In this document: piece by piece, positions 9,760 to 17,281 of the stretch
Layout of the letters: each line of letters opens with the position of its first letter
Position numbering within the stretch: the stretch's first letter is position 1
From: Roseomonas sp. KE2513
Lineage (GTDB): Bacteria; Pseudomonadota; Alphaproteobacteria; Acetobacterales; Acetobacteraceae
Direction of reading: 5' to 3'
Assembly (NCBI RefSeq): GCF_016107305.1
Contig: NZ_RCVR01000008.1
Span: 1-64,000, forward strand
Length of the DNA stretch: 64,000 nt
Program-made: the position numbers and the translations under genes
The notes under the pieces: model-generated
The model's input: the letters and a program-made list of their open reading frames with translations, nothing else
What the model was told of the DNA's origin: nothing
Database searches by the model: none

Positions 9760-10292
9760 CCCCCGTCCTTCGGTGCGGTGGGGGGCTTGGCGGTCGCGCG
9801 GCGCTTGCCCTCGGGCACGGGGGCGGCGCGCTTGCCGAAGAGCTCCAGGCGCTGCTGCACGAGCGTGAAGCCGTAGCGGGCGGCAATTCCCTGCACCAGC
9901 CGCTCGAACTCCTCGTCCTCGAACTCGATGACGGTGCCGGTGTCCACGTCGATCAGGTGATGGTGGTGTCCACGGTCCGCCGGGTCGTAGCGGGAACGGC
10001 CGCCGCCGAAGTCGCGGCGCTCCAGGATGCCCTTCTCCTCCAGCAGCCGGACCGTGCGGTAGACGGTGGCGATGGAGACCTTGCTGTCGAGGGCGATGGC
10101 GCGGCGGTAGAGCTCCTCCACGTCCGGGTGGTCCTCGGCCTCGCTGAGAACCCGCGCGATCAGCCGGCGCTGGCCGGTCATCTTCAGGCCGCGCTCGATG
10201 CACAGGCGCTCGATCCGGGTCGGATCCCCGCCATGCGGGCCCTTGCCGTGCGGCGCCTTGGTATGGGTGTCGGTGGCGTGGTCCATGGTCAT
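9756..10292 (-). CDS. fur: Fur-family transcriptional regulator
   Basis: Winged-helix metalloregulator of about 178 aa from Met at 10292; the frame continues to 10334, which would add 14 unusual residues. The DNA-binding domain includes GLKMTGQRRLIARVL and VSIATVYRTVRLLEEKGI. The metal/dimerisation region begins with GHHHHLIDVDTGTVIEFEDEE, and no C-X2-C structural zinc site is visible. In Alphaproteobacteria such proteins can act as Fur, Mur (manganese) or Irr; the sequence alone does not decide. It heads the olsB-olsA run and overlaps olsB by 4 bp. Confidence 0.88.
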   Translation of the reverse strand: MTMDHATDTHTKAPHGKGPHGGDPTRIERLCIERGLKMTGQRRLIARVLSEAEDHPDVEELYRRAIALDSKVSIATVYRTVRLLEEKGILERRDFGGGRSRYDPADRGHHHHLIDVDTGTVIEFEDEEFERLVQGIAARYGFTLVQQRLELFGKRAAPVPEGKRRATAKPPTAPKDGG

Positions 10293-10334
10293 CCCGTTCG
10301 GGCGGAGACTAGCCCGCGAGGGGCCCGGCGCCAA

Positions 10335-10529
10335 ACGCGGCGCCGAACGGGGCAGGGGCGGCCCGCCCGCGCCGAGGCGGCCGAACCGTAACGATGGGCC
10401 TTCGCAGGCCGTGGCGAGGCGCCGCGCCTGGTGGCCTGGTGCGGTACCCTGGCGGAGAGGGTGCGCCGGGCCGGATGCCTCGGCCGACGAACGCGCGCCG
10501 CCGGTTCCCGGCTATCCCTCCCGCCGGCG
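10335..10529. other. Intergenic, fur upstream region
   Basis: A 195-bp gap between the fur start and the mucR stop. It presumably carries the fur promoter. I see no clear -35/-10 pair, Fur box or terminator in it. Confidence 0.3.
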
Positions 10530-10985
10530 CTACTCCTTCGCGCCGCGGCTGCGGCGGATCGAGCGCGGGCGGGTGCCGAGGCCGATCTTCTTGGCGAGGG
10601 AGGAGCGGTGCTCGGCATAGGCGGGCGCGACCATCGGGTATTCGGGCGGAAGGTTCCAGCGCTCCCGATACTGGTCGGGCGTCATGTTGTACGCGGTCTT
10701 GAGGTGCCGCTTCAGCATCTTGAGCTTCTTACCGTCCTCGAGACATACGAGATACTCGGGCGTCACGCTCTTCTTCACGGCGACGGCAGGCTCGGGCCGC
10801 GTGGGCGCCGGAGCCTCCTGCACCCGGCCGAGCCCGGCCAGGGTGCGGTGGACGTTCTCGATCAGACCCGAGAGCTCCGTCAGCGGGACGGGATTGTTCG
10901 AGACATGCGCCGCCACGATCTGCGCCGTCAGCCCCAGAACGCCGGAATCCGTGCTTTCCCGGGCATTGGGTGTGCTGTCCGGCAT
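10530..10985 (-). CDS. mucR: MucR/Ros-family transcriptional regulator
   Basis: Zinc-finger-type global regulator of 151 aa. The Ros/MucR domain spans about residues 15-140 with the hallmark segments DGKKLKMLKRHLKT, YNMTPDQYRERWNLP and YPMVAPAYAEHRSSLAKKIG. The N-terminal region (about 15-55) is the oligomerisation part. MucR proteins act as H-NS-like silencers of AT-rich DNA and control exopolysaccharide, motility and cell-cycle genes. A strong ribosome-binding site (CAGGAGAT) precedes the ATG. It is divergent from the tusA-like gene; AT-rich stretches elsewhere in the window are plausible targets. Confidence 0.92.
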   Translation of the reverse strand: MPDSTPNARESTDSGVLGLTAQIVAAHVSNNPVPLTELSGLIENVHRTLAGLGRVQEAPAPTRPEPAVAVKKSVTPEYLVCLEDGKKLKMLKRHLKTAYNMTPDQYRERWNLPPEYPMVAPAYAEHRSSLAKKIGLGTRPRSIRRSRGAKE

Positions 10986-11122
10986 TACGATCTCCTGCGT
11001 GTCAGTGTTCGATGAACGGTATGCGCTGTTGTGACTAGACGGGGACTTTGTGGTGGCCCGATTCGCAACTGATCTACATCGCCCGCGGCTTCCATAACAG
11101 AGAAAGGTTTGGGGTAACAGAT

Positions 11123-11407
11123 ATGACGCAAGAAATGATCGGCGCAGAAGCGGGTGGAAATGCCGCGGCGACTTGCGAAGTGGCGGTCACGCTCGACATC
11201 ACTCGCGACTCCTGCCCCATGACCTTCGTCCGCACTCGCCTCGCTCTCGACCGCATGGCAGCCGGCGAGGTGCTGCTCGTGCTGCTGCGCGGGGACGAGC
11301 CGCGGCGCAACGTTCCCCGCACGGCAGAGGAACAGGGGCACCGAGTGCTCGGGATGGAGGAGGAGGCGGATGGCGCCGCCCGCCTGCTCATCCGGAAGGG
11401 GGGGTGA
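11123..11407 (+). CDS. TusA-family sulfurtransferase-like protein
   Basis: Small cytoplasmic protein of 94 aa with the TusA/SirA fold. The active-site Cys31 lies in DSCPMTFVRTRLALDRM, matching the family CPxPxxxxxxAL pattern, followed by the typical VLLVLLRGDEP strand. Such proteins relay persulfide sulfur or act in electron-transfer and cofactor maturation. Met at 11123 was chosen because residues upstream in the open frame do not match the family and a GAAAGG site precedes it. Its 3' end overlaps the convergent rimI gene by 20 bp. Confidence 0.85.
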   Translation: MTQEMIGAEAGGNAAATCEVAVTLDITRDSCPMTFVRTRLALDRMAAGEVLLVLLRGDEPRRNVPRTAEEQGHRVLGMEEEADGAARLLIRKGG

Positions 11408-11852
11408 TTCGCAACACCAGCGCGTCGCTGCCGTCGGGATAGTAACGACGACGCCGGCCGACCGGCTCGGCCCCCGTCCGGGCGTAGAGGGCGCGCGCGG
11501 GGGCGTTGCGCTCGGAGACCTCCAGGAAGAGGACGCTTGCGCCGCGCCGGGCAACCTCGGCCAGCGCGGCGCCCAGCAGGGTGGCGCCCAGGCCGCCCCG
11601 CTGCGCCGAGGGATCGACAGCGATGGTGAGGATCTCCGCCTCGCCCGCGACGGCGCGGGCAAGGATGAAGCCCGCTGGCCCGGCCGCGCCTTCCACCACC
11701 AGGCCGAAGGCACCCTCAAGACCCAGCATGAGGCGGATGGCGGATTCGCCCCAGCGCTCCTCCGGCGGGAAGGCCGCGGCATGCAGGACGGCGAGGACGG
11801 GCGCCTCGACGGGTTCGGCGGGGCGCGGCGGGGCCATCGCGGCCTCTGTCAC
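11388..11852 (-). CDS. rimI: Ribosomal-protein-alanine N-acetyltransferase-like GNAT
   Basis: GNAT acetyltransferase of about 154 aa. The acetyl-CoA site is visible in ILTIAVDPSAQRGGLGATLL (V/I-x-P then Q/R-x-x-G-x-G/A) and the C-terminal half in VSERNAPARALYARTGAEPVGRRRRYY, typical of RimI. The gene follows tsaB, the usual arrangement. I place the start at GTG 11852, which overlaps the tsaB stop as GTGA; ATG 11837 is the alternative. RimI acetylates the N-terminus of S18 in E. coli; the substrate here is unproven. Confidence 0.85.
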   Translation of the reverse strand: MTEAAMAPPRPAEPVEAPVLAVLHAAAFPPEERWGESAIRLMLGLEGAFGLVVEGAAGPAGFILARAVAGEAEILTIAVDPSAQRGGLGATLLGAALAEVARRGASVLFLEVSERNAPARALYARTGAEPVGRRRRYYPDGSDALVLRITPPSG

Positions 11853-12487
11853 AGGCTGGCGGGCGCGGGGCGCAGGGCCAGCGGCTCGGCGTAGATCGGC
11901 GATGCGGGGCGCGTGCGGCCCTCCGCCAGGGCGCGGGCGGCGGCGGCGGCAAGGGCGGCCGCATCGGGCAGCCGCCCGTTCGAGAGCAGCGCGTCCGCCC
12001 CCCGCGCGCGCAGCCGGGCCGCGGCCTGGGGCGCGGCGTCCCCCACCAGCACCACGGGGCCGGGCGGCAGGGGCAGGGCGGCTTCGTCCAGCAGCAGCGG
12101 CGCCTCGCCGGGACGTTCGAGAACGAGGCCGCCGCGGCCGGCAGTAGTGACGGACCAGACCGTACGCCCTGCGGCCTGCCCGGGCGGCAGCGCGGCCGCC
12201 AGCGCCTCCCCGGTGGTCACGCCGTGGCAGGGCACGCCCCAGCCGGCCGCGAGGCCCTGCCCGAGCGCGAGGGCGGCGCGGATGCCCGTGAAGCCGCCGG
12301 GGCCGACGCCCACCGCCACCGCATCGGGCGCGCGCGTGCCGGGCGGGAGCACCTCGGCCGCGAGGGCGGGCAGGGCGGCAGGCTGGCCGCGCGCGCCTTC
12401 CCGCCGGGCGGCGGCGAGCACCGTCCCGTCCTCCCAGAGCGCCGCCGAGGCGCTCGCCAATGCGCCGTCCAGGGCCAGCAGCCGCAT
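11849..12487 (-). CDS. tsaB: tRNA threonylcarbamoyladenosine biosynthesis protein TsaB
   Basis: Non-catalytic ASKHA-fold partner of TsaD in t6A37 tRNA modification, 212 aa. The start MRLLALDGA and the motif VGPGGFTGIRAALALGQGLA (about residues 62-81) identify TsaB. The frame is open to 12556, but only Met at 12487 aligns with the family N-terminus. It overlaps rimI by 4 bp (GTGA). The C-terminus is Ala-rich, in line with the high GC content. Confidence 0.93.
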   Translation of the reverse strand: MRLLALDGALASASAALWEDGTVLAAARREGARGQPAALPALAAEVLPPGTRAPDAVAVGVGPGGFTGIRAALALGQGLAAGWGVPCHGVTTGEALAAALPPGQAAGRTVWSVTTAGRGGLVLERPGEAPLLLDEAALPLPPGPVVLVGDAAPQAAARLRARGADALLSNGRLPDAAALAAAAARALAEGRTRPASPIYAEPLALRPAPASL

Positions 12488-12535
12488 TCCGCGAATCCTT
12501 CCGATCGGCCCTGAATGTGTCAGCGCCGCGCCGCG

Positions 12536-12562
12536 CGGGCCATGCCCGGGCATCATGGCCCG
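12536..12562. repeat. Inverted repeat in tsaB/glycosyltransferase intergenic region
   Basis: The arms CGGGCCAT (12536-12543) and ATGGCCCG (12555-12562) are perfect complements around an 11-nt loop that itself contains GCCCGGGC. A second 12-bp palindrome, CGCAGGCCTGCG, lies at 12584-12595. Both are in the 190-bp divergent region and could be operators or hairpins. No promoter boxes are obvious. Confidence 0.4.
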
Positions 12563-12678
12563 GTTGTGCCCCCGATTGTGTCACGCAGGCCTGCGCGACA
12601 GACTGCGGGCACGACAAGGGAGGCGGGCGTGCGCATGGTCAAGGGCGGTGATGGGCAGGGCCCCGGCGGAACGGCCGC

Positions 12679-13917
12679 GTGAAGGTTCTTCTCGTCCACC
12701 CCAACTTCCCGGGCCAGTACGCGCATATCCTCCCCTTCCTGGCCTCCCGGCCGGGCACGCGTGTGGCCGGGATCGGGGCGCGCACCTTTCCCGTGCCTGA
12801 AGGGGTGGACCTTCGAGTCTACGACCCGCCGGTTCCGCCCGGCGAGGAGGTGCCGCCGCGCCTGCGGCCCACCCAGGCCGCCCTCGCCCGCGCCGATCGC
12901 GCGGCGCGCCTCGGGCTCGATCTGCGGCGCGACGGCTTCGTGCCGGACGTGGTGCTCGGCCACATCGGCTGGGGCGACACGATCTTCCTCAAGGACATCT
13001 TCCCCGAGGCGCCGCTGCTGCTCTACGCGGAGTTCTTCTACAGCGCGACGGGCGCCGATGTCGGGCACGAGCCCGGCAAGCCCTCCACGCTGCAGGACGC
13101 GCTGCGTGTGCGCTCGATGAACATGCCGTTCCTTTCCTCGATGCAGGCGGCGGACTGGGGCGCGGTGCCGACGCGCTGGCAGCGTGACCGCTTCCCCGAG
13201 TGGTTCCGCAACCGCCTCAGCCTCGTGCACGAGGGGATCGATACCGAGGTCTGCCGCCCCGATCCGGAGGCGCGCTTCGCCCTGCCGGACGGCACGGTGC
13301 TGCGGCCGGGCGACGAGGTCGTGACCTATGTCGCGCGCGGCCTCGAGCCCTATCGTGGCTTCCCGACCTTCATGCGCGCCCTGCCCGCGCTTCTCGCGGC
13401 GCGGCCGGGGGCGCGCGTCGTGATCGTGGGGGACGACAAGGCGAGCTACGGCCGCGCGCCCGCGGGCTTCGCGAACTGGCGGGAGGCGATGCTGGCGGAG
13501 GTGGGGCCGCTCGACCCCGCGCGCGTGCACTTCCTCGGCCGCATCCCGCACCCGGCGCTGCACGCGCTGTTCCGCGTCTCGGCCGTGCATATCTACCTGA
13601 CGGTGCCCTTCGTCCTCTCCTGGAGCGTGCTGGAGGCGATGGCCTGCGGGGCGCTCATCCTCGGCTCCGCGACGCCGCCGGTGCAGGAGGTGGTGGAGGA
13701 CGGGGTGAACGGGCTGCTGACCGACCTCTACGATGCGCCAGCGCTTGCCCGCCGCATGGCTGAGGCGCTGGCCGACCCCGCGCGCCACGCCCCGCTGCGG
13801 GTGGCGGCGCGGCGGACGGTGGAGAAGCGCTTCGACCTCCGCCGCATCTGCCTGCCGCGGCAGATGGCGGTCATAGAAGCCCTGGCGGCGCGGCGCCGGC
13901 CGCTGACCTACGCCTAG
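12679..13917 (+). CDS. Family 4-type glycosyltransferase
   Basis: Retaining GT-B glycosyltransferase, 412 aa, starting with GTG at 12679. The N-terminal acceptor domain opens with MKVLLVHPNFPGQYAHIL, typical of the Glyco_trans_4 subgroup. The C-terminal GT1 domain (about 200-390) has the donor-binding segment FVLSWSVLEAMACGA and the trailing PPVQEVVEDGVNGLL. It is likely cytoplasmic or membrane-peripheral, transferring a nucleotide-sugar to a polysaccharide or lipid acceptor. It stands alone rather than in an exopolysaccharide operon, so the acceptor cannot be inferred. Confidence 0.88.
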   Translation: MKVLLVHPNFPGQYAHILPFLASRPGTRVAGIGARTFPVPEGVDLRVYDPPVPPGEEVPPRLRPTQAALARADRAARLGLDLRRDGFVPDVVLGHIGWGDTIFLKDIFPEAPLLLYAEFFYSATGADVGHEPGKPSTLQDALRVRSMNMPFLSSMQAADWGAVPTRWQRDRFPEWFRNRLSLVHEGIDTEVCRPDPEARFALPDGTVLRPGDEVVTYVARGLEPYRGFPTFMRALPALLAARPGARVVIVGDDKASYGRAPAGFANWREAMLAEVGPLDPARVHFLGRIPHPALHALFRVSAVHIYLTVPFVLSWSVLEAMACGALILGSATPPVQEVVEDGVNGLLTDLYDAPALARRMAEALADPARHAPLRVAARRTVEKRFDLRRICLPRQMAVIEALAARRRPLTYA

Positions 13918-13928
13918 GTTCCTGGCGC

Positions 13929-14993
13929 CTAAGCCCTGGCGGCCTTCCGGCGGCGCCGGGCGAGGCCGGCGGTGCTGACGAGGCCGGTGGCGAGCAGCGC
14001 CAGGCTTGACGGCTCAGGCACCTTCACGGCCAGCGCGCTCTCGAATCCCTGCGCCCAGAGGGCATGGACCTTGGCGGTGGGGTGGATGGCGTCCCAGAAG
14101 GCCAGGCTGTCGATGTTCGCGGCGCCGGAACCGCATTGCGGCGTGGTCGCCGCCGAGAGCGGGGTGCCGAGGTAGCAGGGGTTCGTCACGTCGGTGATGC
14201 CGTACCTGGCGCCGTTCGCGAGAAGGGAGGTGTTGTAGCTGGCGAGATCGAACTGGATCAGGCTGGTGCCAGGCGGCAGGGGCAGGCCGGCCAGCCCGGT
14301 GGCCAAGCCCGTGTTGTAGGCCTGGGTGAGGAGCGTGGCCGCCGGCGCGAGCCCTGGGCTGCCGAGCACGAATTCCGGAATGGCGCCGATGTTCGGCGCG
14401 TTGACGACGAGGAGGTTCCGCGCTCCCTCGGCGATGAGTGCGCCGACGGCGGCCACCTCCGCCTGCACGCCGGCCGTGACGGCCGCCGCGCCGGTGCCCT
14501 GCTGCGCGGCGTTGCGAATGTCGTTCCCGCCGATCGCCACGAGGTAGAGCGCGTTCGGGTCGGCCACGAAGCCGGTGGAGAGGCTGAAGGCCGCCACCTG
14601 CTGCGGCAGGTTGATGGCAGGCGGGCCGCCGACCGCGCTGGCCGCGGCGGTGGCGCCGGCGACGGCGAAGTTGGTGCCGGGCGTGTAGGCGCTCCCGCCG
14701 AAAAGGTTGAAGGCGTCCTGTCCGCCCGTGACCCAGAGCGAGGGCGTGAGCGACAGGCCATAGCTGTTCGCGAGGAGCTGGGCGGCGACGGGGCCGTTGG
14801 TAAAGCTGTTGTTGTAGCTCGGCGGGTTCGGCAGGTTCCGGCGGTAGAAGACCTCGGCGAGGTTGCCGGTGTCCGAGAGGCTGTCGCCGAAGACGTAGAG
14901 TGCCGAATAGGGCGCGGCCTCGACGGGCAGGGCGCTCGCCAGTGCTCCTGCCAGCACCATTGAGGCGGCAAGATGGGCTGGGCGGACTGGCAT
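13929..14993 (-). CDS. Secreted GDSL esterase with PEP-CTERM anchor
   Basis: SGNH/GDSL lipase-esterase, 354 aa. The signal peptide ends near AAP at residues 26-28. Catalytic blocks: block I GDSLSDTGN with S38, block III GGNDIRN (G155, N157), and block V DAIHPTAK with D301 and H304. The extreme C-terminus carries a PEP-CTERM sorting signal: VPEP at 325-328, a hydrophobic helix, then RRRRK. That predicts processing by an exosortase (not in the window) and surface or biofilm-matrix localisation. The substrate is unknown. The small Ser/Asn/Thr-rich middle is normal for matrix enzymes. Confidence 0.9.
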   Translation of the reverse strand: MPVRPAHLAASMVLAGALASALPVEAAPYSALYVFGDSLSDTGNLAEVFYRRNLPNPPSYNNSFTNGPVAAQLLANSYGLSLTPSLWVTGGQDAFNLFGGSAYTPGTNFAVAGATAAASAVGGPPAINLPQQVAAFSLSTGFVADPNALYLVAIGGNDIRNAAQQGTGAAAVTAGVQAEVAAVGALIAEGARNLLVVNAPNIGAIPEFVLGSPGLAPAATLLTQAYNTGLATGLAGLPLPPGTSLIQFDLASYNTSLLANGARYGITDVTNPCYLGTPLSAATTPQCGSGAANIDSLAFWDAIHPTAKVHALWAQGFESALAVKVPEPSSLALLATGLVSTAGLARRRRKAARA

Positions 14994-15199
14994 GGACTTA
15001 TCTCTTGATTATGCCAACCCACGGTGGACCCTCGGGAGAGGCCGCGCAACCGCCCGGAGAGAATGCCCGCGCGGGCTGACGGCCACCTGCCGGCACGCTG
15101 CGGCAGGGAGCGTTGCCGCTTCAAAGCGCCATGCGGCGGCGATGGGCAGGGGTCATAGCTCCGTGATGCGACGCTTCCCCTTGCGCCAGGAACACGACG
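14994..15199. other. Intergenic region upstream of the GDSL gene
   Basis: A 206-bp stretch that must hold the promoter of the GDSL gene. I looked for a sigma-54 -24/-12 element like the one at 45448 and found none; TGGCAT close to the start lacks a -12 GC at the right spacing. No other element is clear. Confidence 0.3.
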
Positions 15200-15703
15200 C
15201 TAATCCTGTGCCGGAAAGTTCGCCCGCGCCCGCCGCAGCAGGGCGCGCAGCATGCGCGCCTCGTCCTCAGACAGGTTCCTCGTGGCCAGGGCGTTCACCT
15301 CGTGCGCCTCCGGCACCAGCACTTCCCGCAGGTCCCGGCCGGCGGGGGTGAGGAAGATATGGACCTTGCGCTTGTCCGTCTCCGACCGCACGCGATGAAT
15401 CCAGCCCTGGGCCTCGATGCCCCGCAGCGCGATCACCGCGGTTGGTTCCATCATGCCGACGCGGCGGGCGAGGTCGCGCTGGGTGATCCCGTCCTCCTCC
15501 CATAGCACGCGAAGGAAGTACCAGGCCCCCGGCGCCACCCCGTGCGGCTGCAACCGCGCCTGGAGGTGACGCTGGATGGCGCGGTTGAGATCGCGGACGA
15601 GGAAGCCGACGCTCTGCTCGAAGGGCAGGGGATCGATGCGGCCTTCCGCCGCTGGCGCCGCGACCGGAAGCCGAGCCGCGGCGGAGGAAGGGGGCGGGCT
15701 CAG
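15200..15703 (-). CDS. MarR-family regulator of the phthalate-like cluster
   Basis: Winged-helix MarR regulator, about 167 aa. The core runs from FEQSVGFLVRDLNRAIQRHL through the HTH (ITQRDLARRVGMMEPTAVIALRGIEAQGWI) to the wing RSETDKRKVHIFLTPAGR. The frame has no ATG, GTG or TTG close upstream of the domain. The best candidate is a CTG at 15703 whose last two bases overlap the stop of the upstream oxygenase gene (CTGA). That would be translationally coupled but non-canonical. It likely controls the divergent oxygenase/reductase promoter. The domain call is solid; the start is uncertain. Confidence 0.82.
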   Translation of the reverse strand: MSPPPSSAAARLPVAAPAAEGRIDPLPFEQSVGFLVRDLNRAIQRHLQARLQPHGVAPGAWYFLRVLWEEDGITQRDLARRVGMMEPTAVIALRGIEAQGWIHRVRSETDKRKVHIFLTPAGRDLREVLVPEAHEVNALATRNLSEDEARMLRALLRRARANFPAQD

Positions 15704-17043
15704 GCGACGGCGGCCTGGGCCATCTCCTTCTCCTCGGGTTCCTCCTCCATGCCCGTGAGGTAGGCGGCCTCCTCCTCCGAGGCGCCGAGGGTGCGCCAAT
15801 CCTCGGTCTTGGGCACGACGCCCTGGTAGGAGCGGAGCTTCGAGGCCGGCAGGTGCGGCGCCTCGAGCCCGATCGGCGCCGCGCCGGCCTCGTGGCGCGC
15901 GACGGCGTCGAGCATGATGCGGCGGAACTGGATCACCGCGATGTCGCTCGCGCCCAGCCGCTCGCTCGTGCGGTCGGCGATCCGGCCCATCGACTCCCAC
16001 ATCGCGATGTCCTGGTTGGGAATGCCGGGAATGCCCGTGAAGGAATCGCCGGTCTTCATCAGCTCGCGGTCCTGCAGGTAGTCGTTGGAGGCGTGGCGCT
16101 TCATGGGGCGGAACTCCGCGTCCACGTCCACGCCCACCTCGGCCACGCAGAACTTGCGCCAGGCCTCGGGCGAGATGTTCTGGCGCCCCTCCTCGGTCCA
16201 GGCGATGAAGTGGAAATAGGTGCTGTGGTCGTCGCGCGGCACGATGACGCTGGCGACGTTGTAGGAGGAGTTAGGTGGGATCAGCGCGGTGAAAGGCGCG
16301 ACGAAGGTGGTGATGCGCACGTAGTCCTGGGTGGCCGCGTTCATGATCGGGCGGCGGATCGCGGCGTAGCGCATGCCGTAGTTGGTGACCTGCACCTGGA
16401 TGCGCGGGTTCTTGTCGGTGGAGGGGCGCACCCAGTGGGTGTCGAGCGCCTTCGCCTCGCCGCGCGCGGGCCGCATGTCCGAGGAGTGGAGCGAGGAGGA
16501 GTGGGCGCTGTCGATCTGCCCCTCCATGATCTGCGCCCAGTTGCAGGGCAGCTCGATCCGGATGGCCGAGACGTTGGCACCGGGCGTGGGCGCCCAGGCC
16601 GGCTGCTCGAATTCCGGCATCTCCTCGGGCTTGCCCATATAGACCCAGATGAAGCCGCCGGCCTCGCGCACGGGATAGGCCTTCTGCTTCACGCGCTCGG
16701 CGAAGCTGCTCTCCTTGGGCTCGGAGGGCATGTCCACGACGTTGCCCTCCACGTCGAACTTCCAGCCGTGATAGAGGCAGCGCAACCCGCAATTCTCGTT
16801 ACGGCCGAAGGCAAGCGAGGCCTTGCGATGCGCGCAGAACTCGCCGAGCACGCCGAGGCGTCCCTCGCTGTCGCGAAAGGCGACGAGCTTCTCGCCGAAG
16901 AGGGTGACGCGGGCGGGCTTGCCGTCGCGCTCCGCCACCTGCTCGGACAGCAGGGCGGGCACCCAGTGGCGGCGCATCAGGCGGCCCATGGGGGCGTCGC
17001 CCTCGACGCGGCAAAGGGTCTCGTTCTCGGCGGCGGTCAGCAT
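15700..17043 (-). CDS. Rieske aromatic-ring-hydroxylating oxygenase, phthalate dioxygenase type
   Basis: Oxygenase component of a two-component Rieske dioxygenase, 447 aa. The Rieske 2Fe-2S ligands are C70, H72, C89 and H92 (CAH and CLYH motifs). The mononuclear iron site is seen as D178-x2-H181-x4-H186 in QIDSAHSSSLH, the spacing of phthalate 4,5-dioxygenase (Pht3/OphA2) and related single-subunit enzymes. It is divergent from a matching PDR-type reductase. The following neighbours (Gfo/Idh dehydrogenase, Pht5-like decarboxylase) suggest an ortho-dicarboxylated aromatic or pyridine substrate. The exact substrate is not shown by sequence. Confidence 0.9.
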   Translation of the reverse strand: MLTAAENETLCRVEGDAPMGRLMRRHWVPALLSEQVAERDGKPARVTLFGEKLVAFRDSEGRLGVLGEFCAHRKASLAFGRNENCGLRCLYHGWKFDVEGNVVDMPSEPKESSFAERVKQKAYPVREAGGFIWVYMGKPEEMPEFEQPAWAPTPGANVSAIRIELPCNWAQIMEGQIDSAHSSSLHSSDMRPARGEAKALDTHWVRPSTDKNPRIQVQVTNYGMRYAAIRRPIMNAATQDYVRITTFVAPFTALIPPNSSYNVASVIVPRDDHSTYFHFIAWTEEGRQNISPEAWRKFCVAEVGVDVDAEFRPMKRHASNDYLQDRELMKTGDSFTGIPGIPNQDIAMWESMGRIADRTSERLGASDIAVIQFRRIMLDAVARHEAGAAPIGLEAPHLPASKLRSYQGVVPKTEDWRTLGASEEEAAYLTGMEEEPEEKEMAQAAVA

Positions 17044-17095
17044 GGGGCGGGGGCTCCATAAGGATGGCCAGGACGGGACCTCGGCCGGCGAATAG

Positions 17096-17107
17096 TTAGT
17101 GCCCTAA
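17096..17107. promoter_or_regulatory. Putative MarR operator 1
   Basis: A perfect inverted repeat TTAG-TGCC-CTAA lies in the divergent region between the oxygenase and reductase genes. A matching element with the same core TTAG-N4-CTAA occurs at 17225-17238. On the minus strand it sits just downstream of a TTGACC-N17-AAACTT promoter-like pair (17106-17134), where a repressor would block the oxygenase gene. Confidence 0.45.
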
Positions 17108-17211
17108 GTTTATGCGCAGTGCCTAATGGGTCAAGGAGAAACGTCGTGCACACGAAAATGCCCGCCTGTCTGCTCCGTCAACCGTGATACTCAGGCCCCT
17201 CCGCGCCGCCC

Positions 17212-17240
17212 TTGTCAGGACAAACTTAGCCTTCTAAGCG
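17212..17240 (+). promoter_or_regulatory. Putative reductase promoter with MarR operator 2
   Basis: A -35-like TTGTCA (17212-17217) and -10-like TAAGCG (17235-17240) are separated by 17 nt. The perfect palindrome CTTAG-CCTT-CTAAG (17225-17238) overlaps the spacer and -10 and shares TTAG-N4-CTAA with operator 1, so a bound repressor would occlude this promoter. Boxes are weak individually; the overlap is what supports the call. Confidence 0.42.
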
Positions 17241-17281
17241 TGTCGCCACGTCCAGGCCGCGGTGTTGGAGGAAAAGAGGGC

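Noticed and set aside
14994-15060. Sigma-54 promoter for the GDSL PEP-CTERM gene
   Set aside because: TGGCAT is present close to the start but there is no GC at the -12 position, and it would leave almost no leader.
15250-15620. CDS calls on the plus strand over the MarR gene
   Set aside because: They are low-complexity shadow frames; the minus-strand MarR domain has clear helix-turn-helix and wing segments.
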